Source: Auanema rhodensis (lineage: Eukaryota > Nematoda > Chromadorea > Rhabditida > Rhabditidae). From it: a stretch of DNA of 64,000 nt. Positions 10,770 through 24,800 of this stretch are shown here, in pieces; position 1 is the stretch's first letter, and each line of letters opens with the position of its first letter. The notes beneath the pieces are model-generated. The model was not told the DNA's origin. It ran no database searches and saw only the letters and a program-made list of their open reading frames with translations. The position numbers and the translations under genes are program-made. The stretch spans positions 506,501-570,500 of the forward strand of contig OZ059900.1 of NCBI GenBank assembly GCA_964057225.1, in the 5' to 3' direction.

Positions 10770-13546
10770 AGCATTACTACACTAAGTATGGTCGTTTTTA
10801 TGCCTTTAACACCATATACTCACCGATTTTTGGTACAAAATCTGTAATACTTGTAAATTTTGATCATATTTGTTAAGATTTGAGAATCAAACACACAATA
10901 CACAAAATCAGTCTATTTTTATGAGTTTGCACTGATATATATTCATTTTGATCAAAAAAGGTCGAAAATAGAAAGAATTTTTGAAATTTCCGAGTTTTGA
11001 GTCCAATTTGGCTAAATCGCTCATATATATGATCAAAAGCATAGTTTTATTGTCTATAACAACAAAAGTCATCAATTAAACGCTAGTGATGTTTAAATAC
11101 TGAATTTCGCTCAAATAGCATTACTACACTAAGTATGGTCGTTTTTATGCCTTTAACACCATATACTCACCGATTTTTGGTACAAAATCTGTAATACTCG
11201 TAAATTTTGATCATATTCGTTAAGATTTGAGAATCAAACACACAATACACAAAATCAGTCTATTTTTATGAGCTTGCACTGATATATATTCATTTTGATC
11301 AAAAAAGGTCGAAAATAGAAAGAATTTTTGAAATTTCCGAGTTTTGAGTCCAATTTGGCTAAATCGCTCATATATATGATCAAAAGCATAGTTTTATTGT
11401 CTATAACAACAAAAGTCATCAATTAAACGCTAGTGATGTTTAAATACTGAATTTCGCTCAAATAGCATTACTACACTAAGTATGGTCGTTTTTATGCCTT
11501 TAACACCATATACTCACCGATTTTTGGTACAAAATCTGTAATACTTGTAAATTTTGATCATATTTGTTAAGATTTGAGAATCAAACACACAATACACAAA
11601 ATCAGTCTATTTTTATGAGTTTGCACTGATATATATTCATTTTGATCAAAAAAGGTCGAAAATAGAAAGAATTTTGGAAATGTCCGAGTTTTGAGTCCAA
11701 TTTGGCTAAATCGCTCATATATATGATCAAAAGCATAGTTTTATTGTCTATAACAACAAAAGTCATCAATTAAACGCTAGTGATGTTTTAATACTGAATT
11801 TCGCTCAAATAGCATTACTACACTAAGTATGGTCGTTTTTATGCCTTTAACACCATATACTCACCGATTTTCGGTACAAAATCTGTAATACTTGTAAATT
11901 TTGATCATATTTGTTAAGATTTGAGAATCAAACACACAATACACAAAATCAGTCTATTTTTATGAGTTTGCACTGATATATATTCATTTTGATCAAAAAA
12001 GGTCGAAAATAGAAAGAATTTTGGAAATGTCCGAGTTTTGAGTCCAATTTGGCTAAATCGCTCATATATATGATCAAAAGCATAGTTTTATTGTTTATAA
12101 CAACAAAAGTCATCAATTAAACGCTAGTGATGTTTAAATACTGAATTTCGCTCAAATAGCATAACTACACTAAGTATGGTCGTTTTTATGCCTTTAACAC
12201 CATATACTCACCGATTTTTGGTACAAAATCTGTAATACTCGTAAATTTTGATCATATTCGTTAAGATTTGAGAATCACTACATACAATACACGAAATCAG
12301 TCTATTTTTATGAGCTTGCACTGATATATATTCATTTTGATCAAAAAAGGTCGAAAATAGAAAGAATTTTTGAAATTTCCGAGTTTTGAGTCTAATTTGG
12401 CTAAATCGCTCATATATATGATCAGAAGCATAGTTTTGTTGTCTATGACAACAAAAGTCATCAATTAAACGCTAGTGATGTTTAAATACTGATTTTCGCT
12501 CAAATAGCATTACTACACTAAGTATGGTCGTTTTTATGCCTTTAACACCATATACTCACCGATTTTTGGTACAAAATCTGTAATACTCGTAAATTTTGAT
12601 CATATTTGTTAAGATTTGAGAATCAAACACACAATACACAAAATCAGTCTATTTTTATGAGTTTGCACTGATATATATTCATTTTGATCAAAAAAGGTCG
12701 AAAATAGAAAGAATTTTTGAAATTTCCGAGTTTTGAGTCCAATTTGGCTAAATCGCTCATATATATGATCAAAAGCATAGTTTTATTGTCTATAGCAACA
12801 AAAGTCATCAATTAAACGCTAGTGATGTTTAAATACTGAATTTCGCTCAAATAGCATTACTACACTAAGTATGGTCGTTTTTATGCCTTTAACACCATAT
12901 ACTCACCGATTTTTGGTACAAAATCTGTAATACTCGTAAATTTTGATCATATTCGTTAAGATTCGAGAATCAAACATACAATACACGAAATCAGTCTATT
13001 TTTATGAGCTTGCACTGATATATATTCATTTTGGTCAAAAAAGGTCGAAAATAGAAAGAATTTTGGAAATGTCCGAGTTTTGAGTCCAATTTGGCTAAAT
13101 CGCTCATATATATGATCAAAAGCATAGTTTTATTGTCTATAACAACAAAAGTCATCAATTAAACGCTAGTGATGTTTTAATACTGAATTTCGCTCAAATA
13201 GCATTACTACACTAAGTATGGTCGTTTTTATGCCTTTAACACCATATACTCACCGATTTTTGGTACAAAATCTGTAATACTCGTAAATTTTGATCATATT
13301 CGTTAAGATTCGAGAATCAAACATACAATACACGAAATCAGTCTATTTTTATGACCTTGCACTGATATATATTCATTTTGATCAAAAAAGGTCGAAAATA
13401 GAAAGAATTTTGGAAATGTCCGAGTTTTGAGTCCAATTTGGCTAAATCGCTCATATATATGATCAAAAGCATAGTTTTATTGTCTATAACAACAAAAGTC
13501 ATCAATTAAACGCTAGTGATGTTTTAATACTGAATTTCGCTCAAAT
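10770..13546. repeat. Eight-monomer HOR, copy 2 (I-H-J-K-L-M-N-N')
   Basis: Monomers start at 10770, 11117, 11464, 11811, 12158, 12506, 12853 and 13200, exactly 2777 bp after copy 1. All private variants recur in the same order, including GACCTTGC, TTGTTTATAAC and TCTATAGCAAC. The only difference I noticed by eye is TTTTGGTCAAAA near 13034, where copy 1 has TTTTGATCAAAA; this change destroys one TGATCA site. The near identity makes this one of the youngest duplications in the window. Confidence 0.92.
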
Positions 13547-16500
13547 AGCATTACTACACTAAGTATGGTCGTTTTTATGCCTTTAACACCATATACTCAC
13601 CGATTTTTGGTACAAAATCTGTAATACTCGTAAATTTTGATCATATTCGTTAAGATTTGAGAATCAAACACACAATACACAAAATCAGTCTATTTTTATG
13701 AGCTTGCACTGATATATATTCATTTTGATCAAAAAAGGTCGAAAATAGAAAGAATTTTTGAATTTTCCGAGTTTTGAGTCCAATTGGGCTAAATCGCTCA
13801 TATATATGATCAAAAGCATAGTTTTATTGTCTATGACAACAAAAGTCATCAATTAAACGCTAGTGATGTTTAAATACTGATTTTCGCTCAAATAGCATTA
13901 CTACACTAAGTATGGTCGTTTTTATGCCTTTAACACCATATACTCACCGATTTTTGGTACAAAATCTGTAATACTCGTAAATTTTGATCATATTCGTTAA
14001 GATTTGAGATTCAAACACACAATACACAAAATCAGTCTATTTTTATGAGCTTGCACTGATATATATTCATTTTGATCAAAAAAGGTCGAAAATAGAAAGA
14101 ATTTTTGAAATTTCCGAGTTTTGAGTCCAATTTGGCTAAATCGCTCATATATATGATCAAAAGCATAGTTTTATTGTCTATAACAACAAAAGTCATCAAT
14201 TAAACGCTAGTGATGTTTAAATACTGAATTTCGCTCAAATAGCATTACTACACTAAGTATGGTCGTTTTTATGCCTTTAACACCATATACTCACCGATTT
14301 TTGGTACAAAATCTGTAATACTCGTAAATTTTGATCATATTCGTTAAGATTTGAGAATCAAACACACAATACACGAAATCAGTCTATTTTTATGAGCTTG
14401 CACTGATATATATTCATTTTGATAAATAAAGGTCGAAAATAGAAAGAATTTTTGAATTTTCCTAGTTTTGAGTCCAATTGGGCTAAATCGCTCATATATA
14501 TGATCAAAAGCATAGTTTTATTGTCTATGACAACAAAAGTCATTAATTAAACACTAATGATGTTTAAATCACTAAATTTCGCTCAAATAGCATTACTACA
14601 CTAAGTATGGTCGTTTTTATGCCTTTAACACCATATACTCACCGATTTTTGGTACAAAATCTGTAATACTCGTAAATTTTGATCATATTCGTTAAGATTT
14701 GAGAATCAAACACACAATACACAAAATCAGTCTATTTTCATGAGCTTGCACTGATATAGATTCATTTTGATCAAAAAAGGTCGAAAATAGAAAGAATTTT
14801 TGAAATTTCCGAGTTTTGAGTCCAATTTGGCTGAATCGCTCATATATATGATCAAAAGCATAGTTTTATTGTCTATAGCAACAAAAGTCATCAATTAAAC
14901 GCTAGTGATGTTTAAATACTGAATTTCGCTCAAATAGCATTACTACACTAAGTATGGTCGTTTTTATGCCTTTAACACCATATACTCACCGATTTTTGGT
15001 ACAAAATCTGTAATACTTGTAAATTTTGATCATATTTGTTAAGATTTGAGAATCAAACACACAATACACAAAATCAGTCTATTTTTATGAGTTTGCACTG
15101 ATATATATTCATTTTGATCAAAAAAGGTCGAAAATAGAAAGAATTTTGGAAATGTCCGAGTTTTGAGTCCAATTTGGCTAAATCGCTCATATATATGATC
15201 AAAAGCATAGTTTTATTGTCTATAACAACAAAAGTCATCAATTAAACGCTAGTGATGTTTTAATACTGAATTTCGCTCAAATAGCATTACTACACTAAGT
15301 ATGGTCGTTTTTATGCCTTTAACACCATATACTCACCGATTTTCGGTACAAAATCTGTAATACTTGTAAATTTTGATCATATTTGTTAAGATTTGAGAAT
15401 CAAACACACAATACACAAAATCAGTCTATTTTTATGAGTTTGCACTGATATATATTCATTTTGATCAAAAAAGGTCGAAAATAGAAAGAATTTTGGAAAT
15501 GTCCGAGTTTTGAGTCCAATTTGGCTAAATCGCTCATATATATGATCAAAAGCATAGTTTTATTGTTTATAACAACAAAAGTCATCAATTAAACGCTAGT
15601 GATGTTTAAATACTGAATTTCGCTCAAATAGCATAACTACACTAAGTATGGTCGTTTTTATGCCTTTAACACCATATACTCACCGATTTTTGGTACAAAA
15701 TCTGTAATACTCGTAAATTTTGATCATATTCGTTAAGATTTGAGAATCACTACATACAATACACGAAATCAGTCTATTTTTATGAGCTTGCACTGATATA
15801 TATTCATTTTGATCAAAAAAGGTCGAAAATAGAAAGAATTTTTGAAATTTCCGAGTTTTGAGTCTAATTTGGCTAAATCGCTCATATATATGATCAGAAG
15901 CATAGTTTTGTTGTCTATGACAACAAAAGTCATCAATTAAACGCTAGTGATGTTTAAATACTGATTTTCGCTCAAATAGCATTACTACACTAAGTATGGT
16001 CGTTTTTATGCCTTTAACACCATATACTCACCGATTTTTGGTACAAAATCTGTAATACTCGTAAATTTTGATCATATTCGTTAAGATTTGAGAATCAAAC
16101 ACACAATACACAAAATCAGTCTATTTTTATGAGCTTGCACTGATATATATTCATTTTGATCAAAAAAGGTCGAAAATAGAAAGAATTTTTGAAATTTCCG
16201 AGTTTTGAGTCCAATTTGGCTAAATCGCTCATATATATGATCAAAAGCATAGTTTTATTGTCTATGACAACAAAAGTCATTAATTAAACACTAATGATGT
16301 TTAAATCCCTAAATTTCGCTCAAATAGCATTACTACACTAAGTATGGTCGTTTTTATGCCTTTAACACCATATACTCACCGATTTTTGGTACAAAATCTG
16401 TAATACTCGTAAATTTTGATCATATTCGTTAAGATTTGAGAATCAAACACACAATACACAAAATCAGTCTATTTTTATGAGCTTGCACTGATATAGATTC

Positions 16501-18756
16501 ATTTTGATCAAAAAAGGTCGAAAATAGAAAGAATTTTTGAAATTTCCGAGTTTTGAGTCCAATTTGGCTGAATCGCTCATATATATGATCAAAAGCATAG
16601 TTTTATTGTCTATAACAACAAAAGTCATCAATTAAACGCTAGTGATGTTTTAATACTGAATTTCGCTCAAATAGCATTACTACACTAAGTATGGTCGTTT
16701 TTATGCCTTTAACACCATATACTCACCGATTTTTGGTACAAAATCTGTAATACTCGTAAATTTTGATCATATTCGTTAAGATTTGAGAATCAAACACACA
16801 ATACACAAAATCAGTCTATTTTTATGAGCTTGCACTGATATAGATTCATTTTGATCAAAAAAGGTCGAAAATAGAAAGAATTTTTGAAATTTCCGAGTTT
16901 TGAGTCCAATTTGGCTGAATCGCTCATATATATGATCAAAAGCATAGTTTTATTGTCTATAACAACAAAAGTCATCAATTAAACGCTGGTGATGTTTAAA
17001 TACTGATTTTCGCTCAAATAGCATTACTACACTAAGTATGGTCGTTTTTATGCCTTTAACACCATATACTCACCGATTTTTGGTACAAAATCTGTAATAC
17101 TCGTAAATTTTGATCATATTCGTTAAGATTTGAGAATCAAACACACAATACACAAAATCAGTCTATTTTTATGAGCTTGCACTGATATATATTCATTTTG
17201 ATCAAAAAAGGTCGAAAATAGAAAGAATTTTTGAAATTTCCGAGTTTTGAGTCCAATTTGGCTAAATCGCTCATATATATGATCAAAAGCATAGTTTTAT
17301 TGTCTATGACAACAAAAGTCATTAATTAAACACTAATGATGTTTAAATCACTAAATTTCGCTCAAATAGCATTACTACACTAAGTATGGTCGTTTTTATG
17401 CCTTTAACACCATATACTCACCGATTTTTGGTACAAAATCTGTAATACTCGTAAATTTTGATCATATTCGTTACGATTTGAGAATCAAACACACAATACA
17501 CAAAATCAGTCTATTTTTATGAGCTTGCACTGATATAGATTCATTTTGATCAAAAAAGGTCGAAAATAGAAAGAATTTTTGAAATTTCCGAGTTTTGAGT
17601 CCAATTTGGCTGAATCGCTCATATATATGATCAAAAGCATAGTTTTATTGTCTATAACAACAAAAGTCATCAATTAAACGCTAGTGATGTTTTAATACTG
17701 AATTTCGCTCAAATAGCATTACTACACTAAGTATGGTCGTTTTTATGCCTTTAACACCATATACTCACCGATTTTTGGTACAAAATCTGTAATACTCGTA
17801 AATTTTGATCATATTCGTTAAGATTTGAAAATCAAACACACAATAAACAAAATCAGTTTATTTTTATGAGTTTGCACTGATATATATTCATTTTGATCAA
17901 AAAAGGTCGAAAATAGAAAGAATTTTGGAAATGTCCGAGTTTTGAGTCCAATTTGGCTAAATCGCTCATATATATGATCAAAAGCATAGTTTTATTGTCT
18001 ATAACAACAAAAGTCATCAATTAAACGCTAGTGATGTTCAAATACTGATTTTCGCTCAAATAGCATTACTACACTAAGTATGGTCGTTTTTATGCCTTTA
18101 ACACCATATACTCACCGATTTTTGGTACAAAATCTGTAATACTCGTAAATTTTGATCATATTCGTTAAGATTTGAGAATCAAACACACAATACACAAAAT
18201 CAGTCTATTTTTATGAGCTTGCACTGATATATATTCATTTTGATCAAAAAAGGTCGAAAATAGAAAGAATTTTTGAAATTTCCGAGTTTTGAGTCCAATT
18301 TGGCTAAATCGCTCATATATATGATCAAAAGCATAGTTTTATTGTCTATGACAACAAAAGTCATTAATTAAACACTAATGATGTTTAAATCACTAAATTT
18401 CGCTCAAATAGCATTACTACACTAAGTATGGTCGTTTTTATGCCTTCAACACCATATACTCACCGATTTTTGGTACAAAATCTGTAATACTCGTAAATTT
18501 TGATCATATTCGTTAAGATTTGAGAATCAAACACACAATACACAAAATCAGTCTATTTTTATGAGCTTGCACTGATATAGATTCATTTTGATCAAAAAAG
18601 GTCGAAAATAGAAAGAATTTTTGAAATTTCCGAGTTTTGAGTCCAATTTGGCTGAATCGCTCATATATATGATCAAAAGCATAGTTTTATTGTCTATAAC
18701 AACAAAAGTCATCAATTAAACGCTAGTGATGTTTTAATACTGAATTTCGCTCAAAT
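13547..18756. repeat. O-P-Q HOR, 15-monomer version
   Basis: Monomer starts and types: 13547 O, 13894 P, 14241 Q, 14589 R, 14936 J, 15283 K, 15630 L, 15978 B', 16326 C, 16673 S, 17020 B', 17368 C, 17715 A', 18062 B', 18410 C*. P has GAGATTCAAAC. Q has TCCTAGTTTTG and AAATAAAGG or CAATAAAGG. R has CTATTTTCATGAGC with TATAGATTC. S has CGCTGGTGATG. C* has ATGCCTTCAAC. J-K-L is the same trio as in the 8-monomer HOR upstream, so the two HOR families share ancestry. Length is 5210 bp. This appears to be the least deleted version. Confidence 0.88.
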
Positions 18757-19798
18757 AGCATTACTACACTAAGTATGGTCGTTTTTATGCCTTTAACACC
18801 ATATACTCACCGATTTTTGGTACAAAATCTGTAATACTCGTAAATTTTGATCATATTCGTTAAGATTTGAGAATCAAACACACAATACACAAAATCAGTC
18901 TATTTTTATGAGCTTGCACTGATATATATTCATTTTGATCAAAAAAGGTCGAAAATAGAAAGAATTTTTGAATTTTCCGAGTTTTGAGTCCAATTGGGCT
19001 AAATCGCTCATATATATGATCAAAAGCATAGTTTTATTGTCTATGACAACAAAAGTCATCAATTAAACGCTAGTGATGTTTAAATACTGATTTTCGCTCA
19101 AATAGCATTACTACACTAAGTATGGTCGTTTTTATGCCTTTAACACCATATACTCACCGATTTTTGGTACAAAATCTGTAATACTCGTAAATTTTGATCA
19201 TATTCGTTAAGATTTGAGATTCAAACACACAATACACAAAATCAGTCTATTTTTATGAGCTTGCACTGATATATATTCATTTTGATCAAAAAAGGTCGAA
19301 AATAGAAAGAATTTTTGAAATTTCCGAGTTTTGAGTCCAATTTGGCTAAATCGCTCATATATATGATCAAAAGCATAGTTTTATTGTCTATAACAACAAA
19401 AGTCATCAATTAAACGCTAGTGATGTTTAAATACTGAATTTCGCTCAAATAGCATTACTACACTAAGTATGGTCGTTTTTATGCCTTTAACACCATATAC
19501 TCACCGATTTTTGGTACAAAATCTGTAATACTCGTAAATTTTGATCATATTCGTTAAGATTTGAGAATCAAACACACAATACACGAAATCAGTCTATTTT
19601 TATGAGCTTGCACTGATATATATTCATTTTGATCAATAAAGGTCGAAAATAGAAAGAATTTTTGAATTTTCCTAGTTTTGAGTCCAATTGGGCTAAATCG
19701 CTCATATATATGATCAAAAGCATAGTTTTATTGTCTATGACAACAAAAGTCATTAATTAAACACTAATGATGTTTAAATCACTAAATTTCGCTCAAAT

Positions 19799-20145
19799 AG
19801 CATTACTACACTAAGTATGGTCGTTTTTATGCCTTTAACACCATATACTCACCGATTTTTGGTACAAAATCTGTAATACTCGTAAATTTTGATCATATTC
19901 GTTAAGATTTGAGAATCAAACACACAATACACAAAATCAGTCTATTTTCATGAGCTTGCACTGATATAGATTCATTTTGATCAAAAAAGGTCGAAAATAG
20001 AAAGAATTTTGGAAATGTCCGAGTTTTGAGTCCAATTTGGCTAAATCGCTCATATATATGATCAAAAGCATAGTTTTATTGTTTATAACAACAAAAGTCA
20101 TCAATTAAACGCTAGTGATGTTTAAATACTGAATTTCGCTCAAAT
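19799..20145. repeat. Hybrid monomer R/K (deletion junction), first copy
   Basis: The left part carries type-R markers (TTTTCATGAGC and TATAGATTC, the G at 19969). The right part carries type-K markers (TTTTGGAAATG from 20011, TTGTTTATAAC). The switch lies between about 19970 and 20010, inside the nearly invariant TGATCAAAAAAGGTCG box. An identical hybrid at 22925-23271 indicates one crossover later copied, not two events. Confidence 0.85.
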
Positions 20146-21535
20146 AGCATAACTACACTAAGTATGGTCGTTTTTATGCCTTTAACACCATATACTCACC
20201 GATTTTTGGTACAAAATCTGTAATACTCGTAAATTTTGATCATATTCGTTAAGATTTGAGAATCACTACATACAATACACGAAATCAGTCTATTTTTATG
20301 AGCTTGCACTGATATATATTCATTTTGATCAAAAAAGGTCGAAAATAGAAAGAATTTTTGAAATTTCCGAGTTTTGAGTCTAATTTGGCTAAATCGCTCA
20401 TATATATGATCAGAAGCATAGTTTTGTTGTCTATGACAACAAAAGTCATCAATTAAACGCTAGTGATGTTTAAATACTGATTTTCGCTCAAATAGCATTA
20501 CTACACTAAGTATGGTCGTTTTTATGCCTTTAACACCATATACTCACCGATTTTTGGTACAAAATCTGTAATACTCGTAAATTTTGATCATATTCGTTAA
20601 GATTTGAGAATCAAACACACAATACACAAAATCAGTCTATTTTTATGAGCTTGCACTGATATATATTCATTTTGATCAAAAAAGGTCGAAAATAGAAAGA
20701 ATTTTTGAAATTTCCGAGTTTTGAGTCCAATTTGGCTAAATCGCTCATATATATGATCAAAAGCATAGTTTTATTGTCTATGACAACAAAAGTCATTAAT
20801 TAAACACTAATGATGTTTAAATCACTAAATTTCGCTCAAATAGCATTACTACACTAAGTATGGTCGTTTTTATGCCTTTAACACCATATACTCACCGATT
20901 TTTGGTACAAAATCTGTAATACTCGTAAATTTTGATCATATTCGTTAAGATTTGAGAATCAAACACACAATACACAAAATCAGTCTATTTTTATGAGCTT
21001 GCACTGATATAGATTCATTTTGATCAAAAAAGGTCGAAAATAGAAAGAATTTTTGAAATTTCCGAGTTTTGAGTCCAATTTGGCTGAATCGCTCATATAT
21101 ATGATCAAAAGCATAGTTTTATTGTCTATAACAACAAAAGTCATCAATTAAACGCTAGTGATGTTTTAATACTGAATTTCGCTCAAATAGCATTACTACA
21201 CTAAGTATGGTCGTTTTTATGCCTTTAACACCATATACTCACCGATTTTTGGTACAAAATCTGTAATACTCGTAAATTTTGATCATATTCGTTAAGATTT
21301 GAGAATCAAACACACAATACACAAAATCAGTCTATTTTTATGAGCTTGCACTGATATAGATTCATTTTGATCAAAAAAGGTCGAAAATAGAAAGAATTTT
21401 TGAAATTTCCGAGTTTTGAGTCCAATTTGGCTGAATCGCTCATATATATGATCAAAAGCATAGTTTTATTGTCTATAACAACAAAAGTCATCAATTAAAC
21501 GCTGGTGATGTTTAAATACTGATTTTCGCTCAAAT

Positions 21536-21882
21536 AGCATTACTACACTAAGTATGGTCGTTTTTATGCCTTTAACACCATATACTCACCGATTTTTGGT
21601 ACAAAATCTGTAATACTCGTAAATTTTGATCATATTCGTTAAGATTTGAGAATCAAACACACAATACACAAAATCAGTCTATTTTTATGAGCTTGCACTG
21701 ATATATATTCATTTTGATCAAAAAAGGTCGAAAATAGAAAGAATTTTTGAAATTTCCGAGTTTTGAGTCCAATTTGGCTAAATCGCTCATATATATGATC
21801 AAAAGCATAGTTTTATTGTCTATAACAACAAAAGTCATCAATTAAACGCTAGTGATGTTTTAATACTGAATTTCGCTCAAAT
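21536..21882. repeat. Hybrid monomer B'/C (deletion junction)
   Basis: The left part is B'-like (TATATATTC, GGCTAAATC with the A at 21780). The tail is C-like (TCTATAAC with the A at 21824, then TTTTAATACTGAATT). The switch lies between about 21781 and 21823. It joins the first B' of a B'-C-A'-B'-C* run to the last C*, removing four monomers. No second copy of this hybrid was seen in the window. Confidence 0.8.
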
Positions 21883-24800
21883 AGCATTACTACACTAAGT
21901 ATGGTCGTTTTTATGCCTTTAACACCATATACTCACCGATTTTTGGTACAAAATCTGTAATACTCGTAAATTTTGATCATATTCGTTAAGATTTGAGAAT
22001 CAAACACACAATACACAAAATCAGTCTATTTTTATGAGCTTGCACTGATATATATTCATTTTGATCAAAAAAGGTCGAAAATAGAAAGAATTTTTGAATT
22101 TTCCGAGTTTTGAGTCCAATTGGGCTAAATCGCTCATATATATGATCAAAAGCATAGTTTTATTGTCTATGACAACAAAAGTCATCAATTAAACGCTAGT
22201 GATGTTTAAATACTGATTTTCGCTCAAATAGCATTACTACACTAAGTATGGTCGTTTTTATGCCTTTAACACCATATACTCACCGATTTTTGGTACAAAA
22301 TCTGTAATACTCGTAAATTTTGATCATATTCGTTAAGATTTGAGATTCAAACACACAATACACAAAATCAGTCTATTTTTATGAGCTTGCACTGATATAT
22401 ATTCATTTTGATCAAAAAAGGTCGAAAATAGAAAGAATTTTTGAAATTTCCGAGTTTTGAGTCCAATTTGGCTAAATCGCTCATATATATGATCAAAAGC
22501 ATAGTTTTATTGTCTATAACAACAAAAGTCATCAATTAAACGCTAGTGATGTTTAAATACTGAATTTCGCTCAAATAGCATTACTACACTAAGTATGGTC
22601 GTTTTTATGCCTTTAACACCATATACTCACCGATTTTTGGTACAAAATCTGTAATACTCGTAAATTTTGATCATATTCGTTAAGATTTGAGAATCAAACA
22701 CACAATACACGAAATCAGTCTATTTTTATGAGCTTGCACTGATATATATTCATTTTGATCAATAAAGGTCGAAAATAGAAAGAATTTTTGAATTTTCCTA
22801 GTTTTGAGTCCAATTGGGCTAAATCGCTCATATATATGATCAAAAGCATAGTTTTATTGTCTATGACAACAAAAGTCATTAATTAAACACTAATGATGTT
22901 TAAATCACTAAATTTCGCTCAAATAGCATTACTACACTAAGTATGGTCGTTTTTATGCCTTTAACACCATATACTCACCGATTTTTGGTACAAAATCTGT
23001 AATACTCGTAAATTTTGATCATATTCGTTAAGATTTGAGAATCAAACACACAATACACAAAATCAGTCTATTTTCATGAGCTTGCACTGATATAGATTCA
23101 TTTTGATCAAAAAAGGTCGAAAATAGAAAGAATTTTGGAAATGTCCGAGTTTTGAGTCCAATTTGGCTAAATCGCTCATATATATGATCAAAAGCATAGT
23201 TTTATTGTTTATAACAACAAAAGTCATCAATTAAACGCTAGTGATGTTTAAATACTGAATTTCGCTCAAATAGCATAACTACACTAAGTATGGTCGTTTT
23301 TATGCCTTTAACACCATATACTCACCGATTTTTGGTACAAAATCTGTAATACTCGTAAATTTTGATCATATTCGTTAAGATTTGAGAATCACTACATACA
23401 ATACACGAAATCAGTCTATTTTTATGAGCTTGCACTGATATATATTCATTTTGATCAAAAAAGGTCGAAAATAGAAAGAATTTTTGAAATTTCCGAGTTT
23501 TGAGTCTAATTTGGCTAAATCGCTCATATATATGATCAGAAGCATAGTTTTGTTGTCTATGACAACAAAAGTCATCAATTAAACGCTAGTGATGTTTAAA
23601 TACTGATTTTCGCTCAAATAGCATTACTACACTAAGTATGGTCGTTTTTATGCCTTTAACACCATATACTCACCGATTTTTGGTACAAAATCTGTAATAC
23701 TCGTAAATTTTGATCATATTCGTTAAGATTTGAGAATCAAACACACAATACACAAAATCAGTCTATTTTTATGAGCTTGCACTGATATATATTCATTTTG
23801 ATCAAAAAAGGTCGAAAATAGAAAGAATTTTTGAAATTTCCGAGTTTTGAGTCCAATTTGGCTAAATCGCTCATATATATGATCAAAAGCATAGTTTTAT
23901 TGTCTATGACAACAAAAGTCATTAATTAAACACTAATGATGTTTAAATCACTAAATTTCGCTCAAATAGCATTACTACACTAAGTATGGTCGTTTTTATG
24001 CCTTTAACACCATATACTCACCGATTTTTGGTACAAAATCTGTAATACTCGTAAATTTTGATCATATTCGTTAAGATTTGAGAATCAAACACACAATACA
24101 CAAAATCAGTCTATTTTTATGAGCTTGCACTGATATAGATTCATTTTGATCAAAAAAGGTCGAAAATAGAAAGAATTTTTGAAATTTCCGAGTTTTGAGT
24201 CCAATTTGGCTGAATCGCTCATATATATGATCAAAAGCATAGTTTTATTGTCTATAACAACAAAAGTCATCAATTAAACGCTAGTGATGTTTTAATACTG
24301 AATTTCGCTCAAATAGCATTACTACACTAAGTATGGTCGTTTTTATGCCTTTAACACCATATACTCACCGATTTTTGGTACAAAATCTGTAATACTCGTA
24401 AATTTTGATCATATTCGTTAAGATTTGAGAATCAAACACACAATACACAAAATCAGTCTATTTTTATGAGCTTGCACTGATATAGATTCATTTTGATCAA
24501 AAAAGGTCGAAAATAGAAAGAATTTTTGAAATTTCCGAGTTTTGAGTCCAATTTGGCTGAATCGCTCATATATATGATCAAAAGCATAGTTTTATTGTCT
24601 ATAACAACAAAAGTCATCAATTAAACGCTGGTGATGTTTAAATACTGATTTTCGCTCAAATAGCATTACTACACTAAGTATGGTCGTTTTTATGCCTTTA
24701 ACACCATATACTCACCGATTTTTGGTACAAAATCTGTAATACTCGTAAATTTTGATCATATTCGTTAAGATTTGAGAATCAAACACACAATACACAAAAT

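Larger units (their letters stand above)
18757..21882. repeat. O-P-Q HOR, 9-monomer version with two deletions
   Basis: Monomer starts and types: 18757 O, 19104 P, 19451 Q, 19799 R/K hybrid, 20146 L, 20494 B', 20842 C, 21189 S, 21536 B'/C hybrid. Relative to the 15-monomer version, R-J-K is collapsed into one hybrid (two monomers lost) and B'-C-A'-B'-C* is collapsed into another (four lost). The length is 3126 bp, exactly six monomers fewer. The phase of the repeat is preserved through both deletions. Confidence 0.88.
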
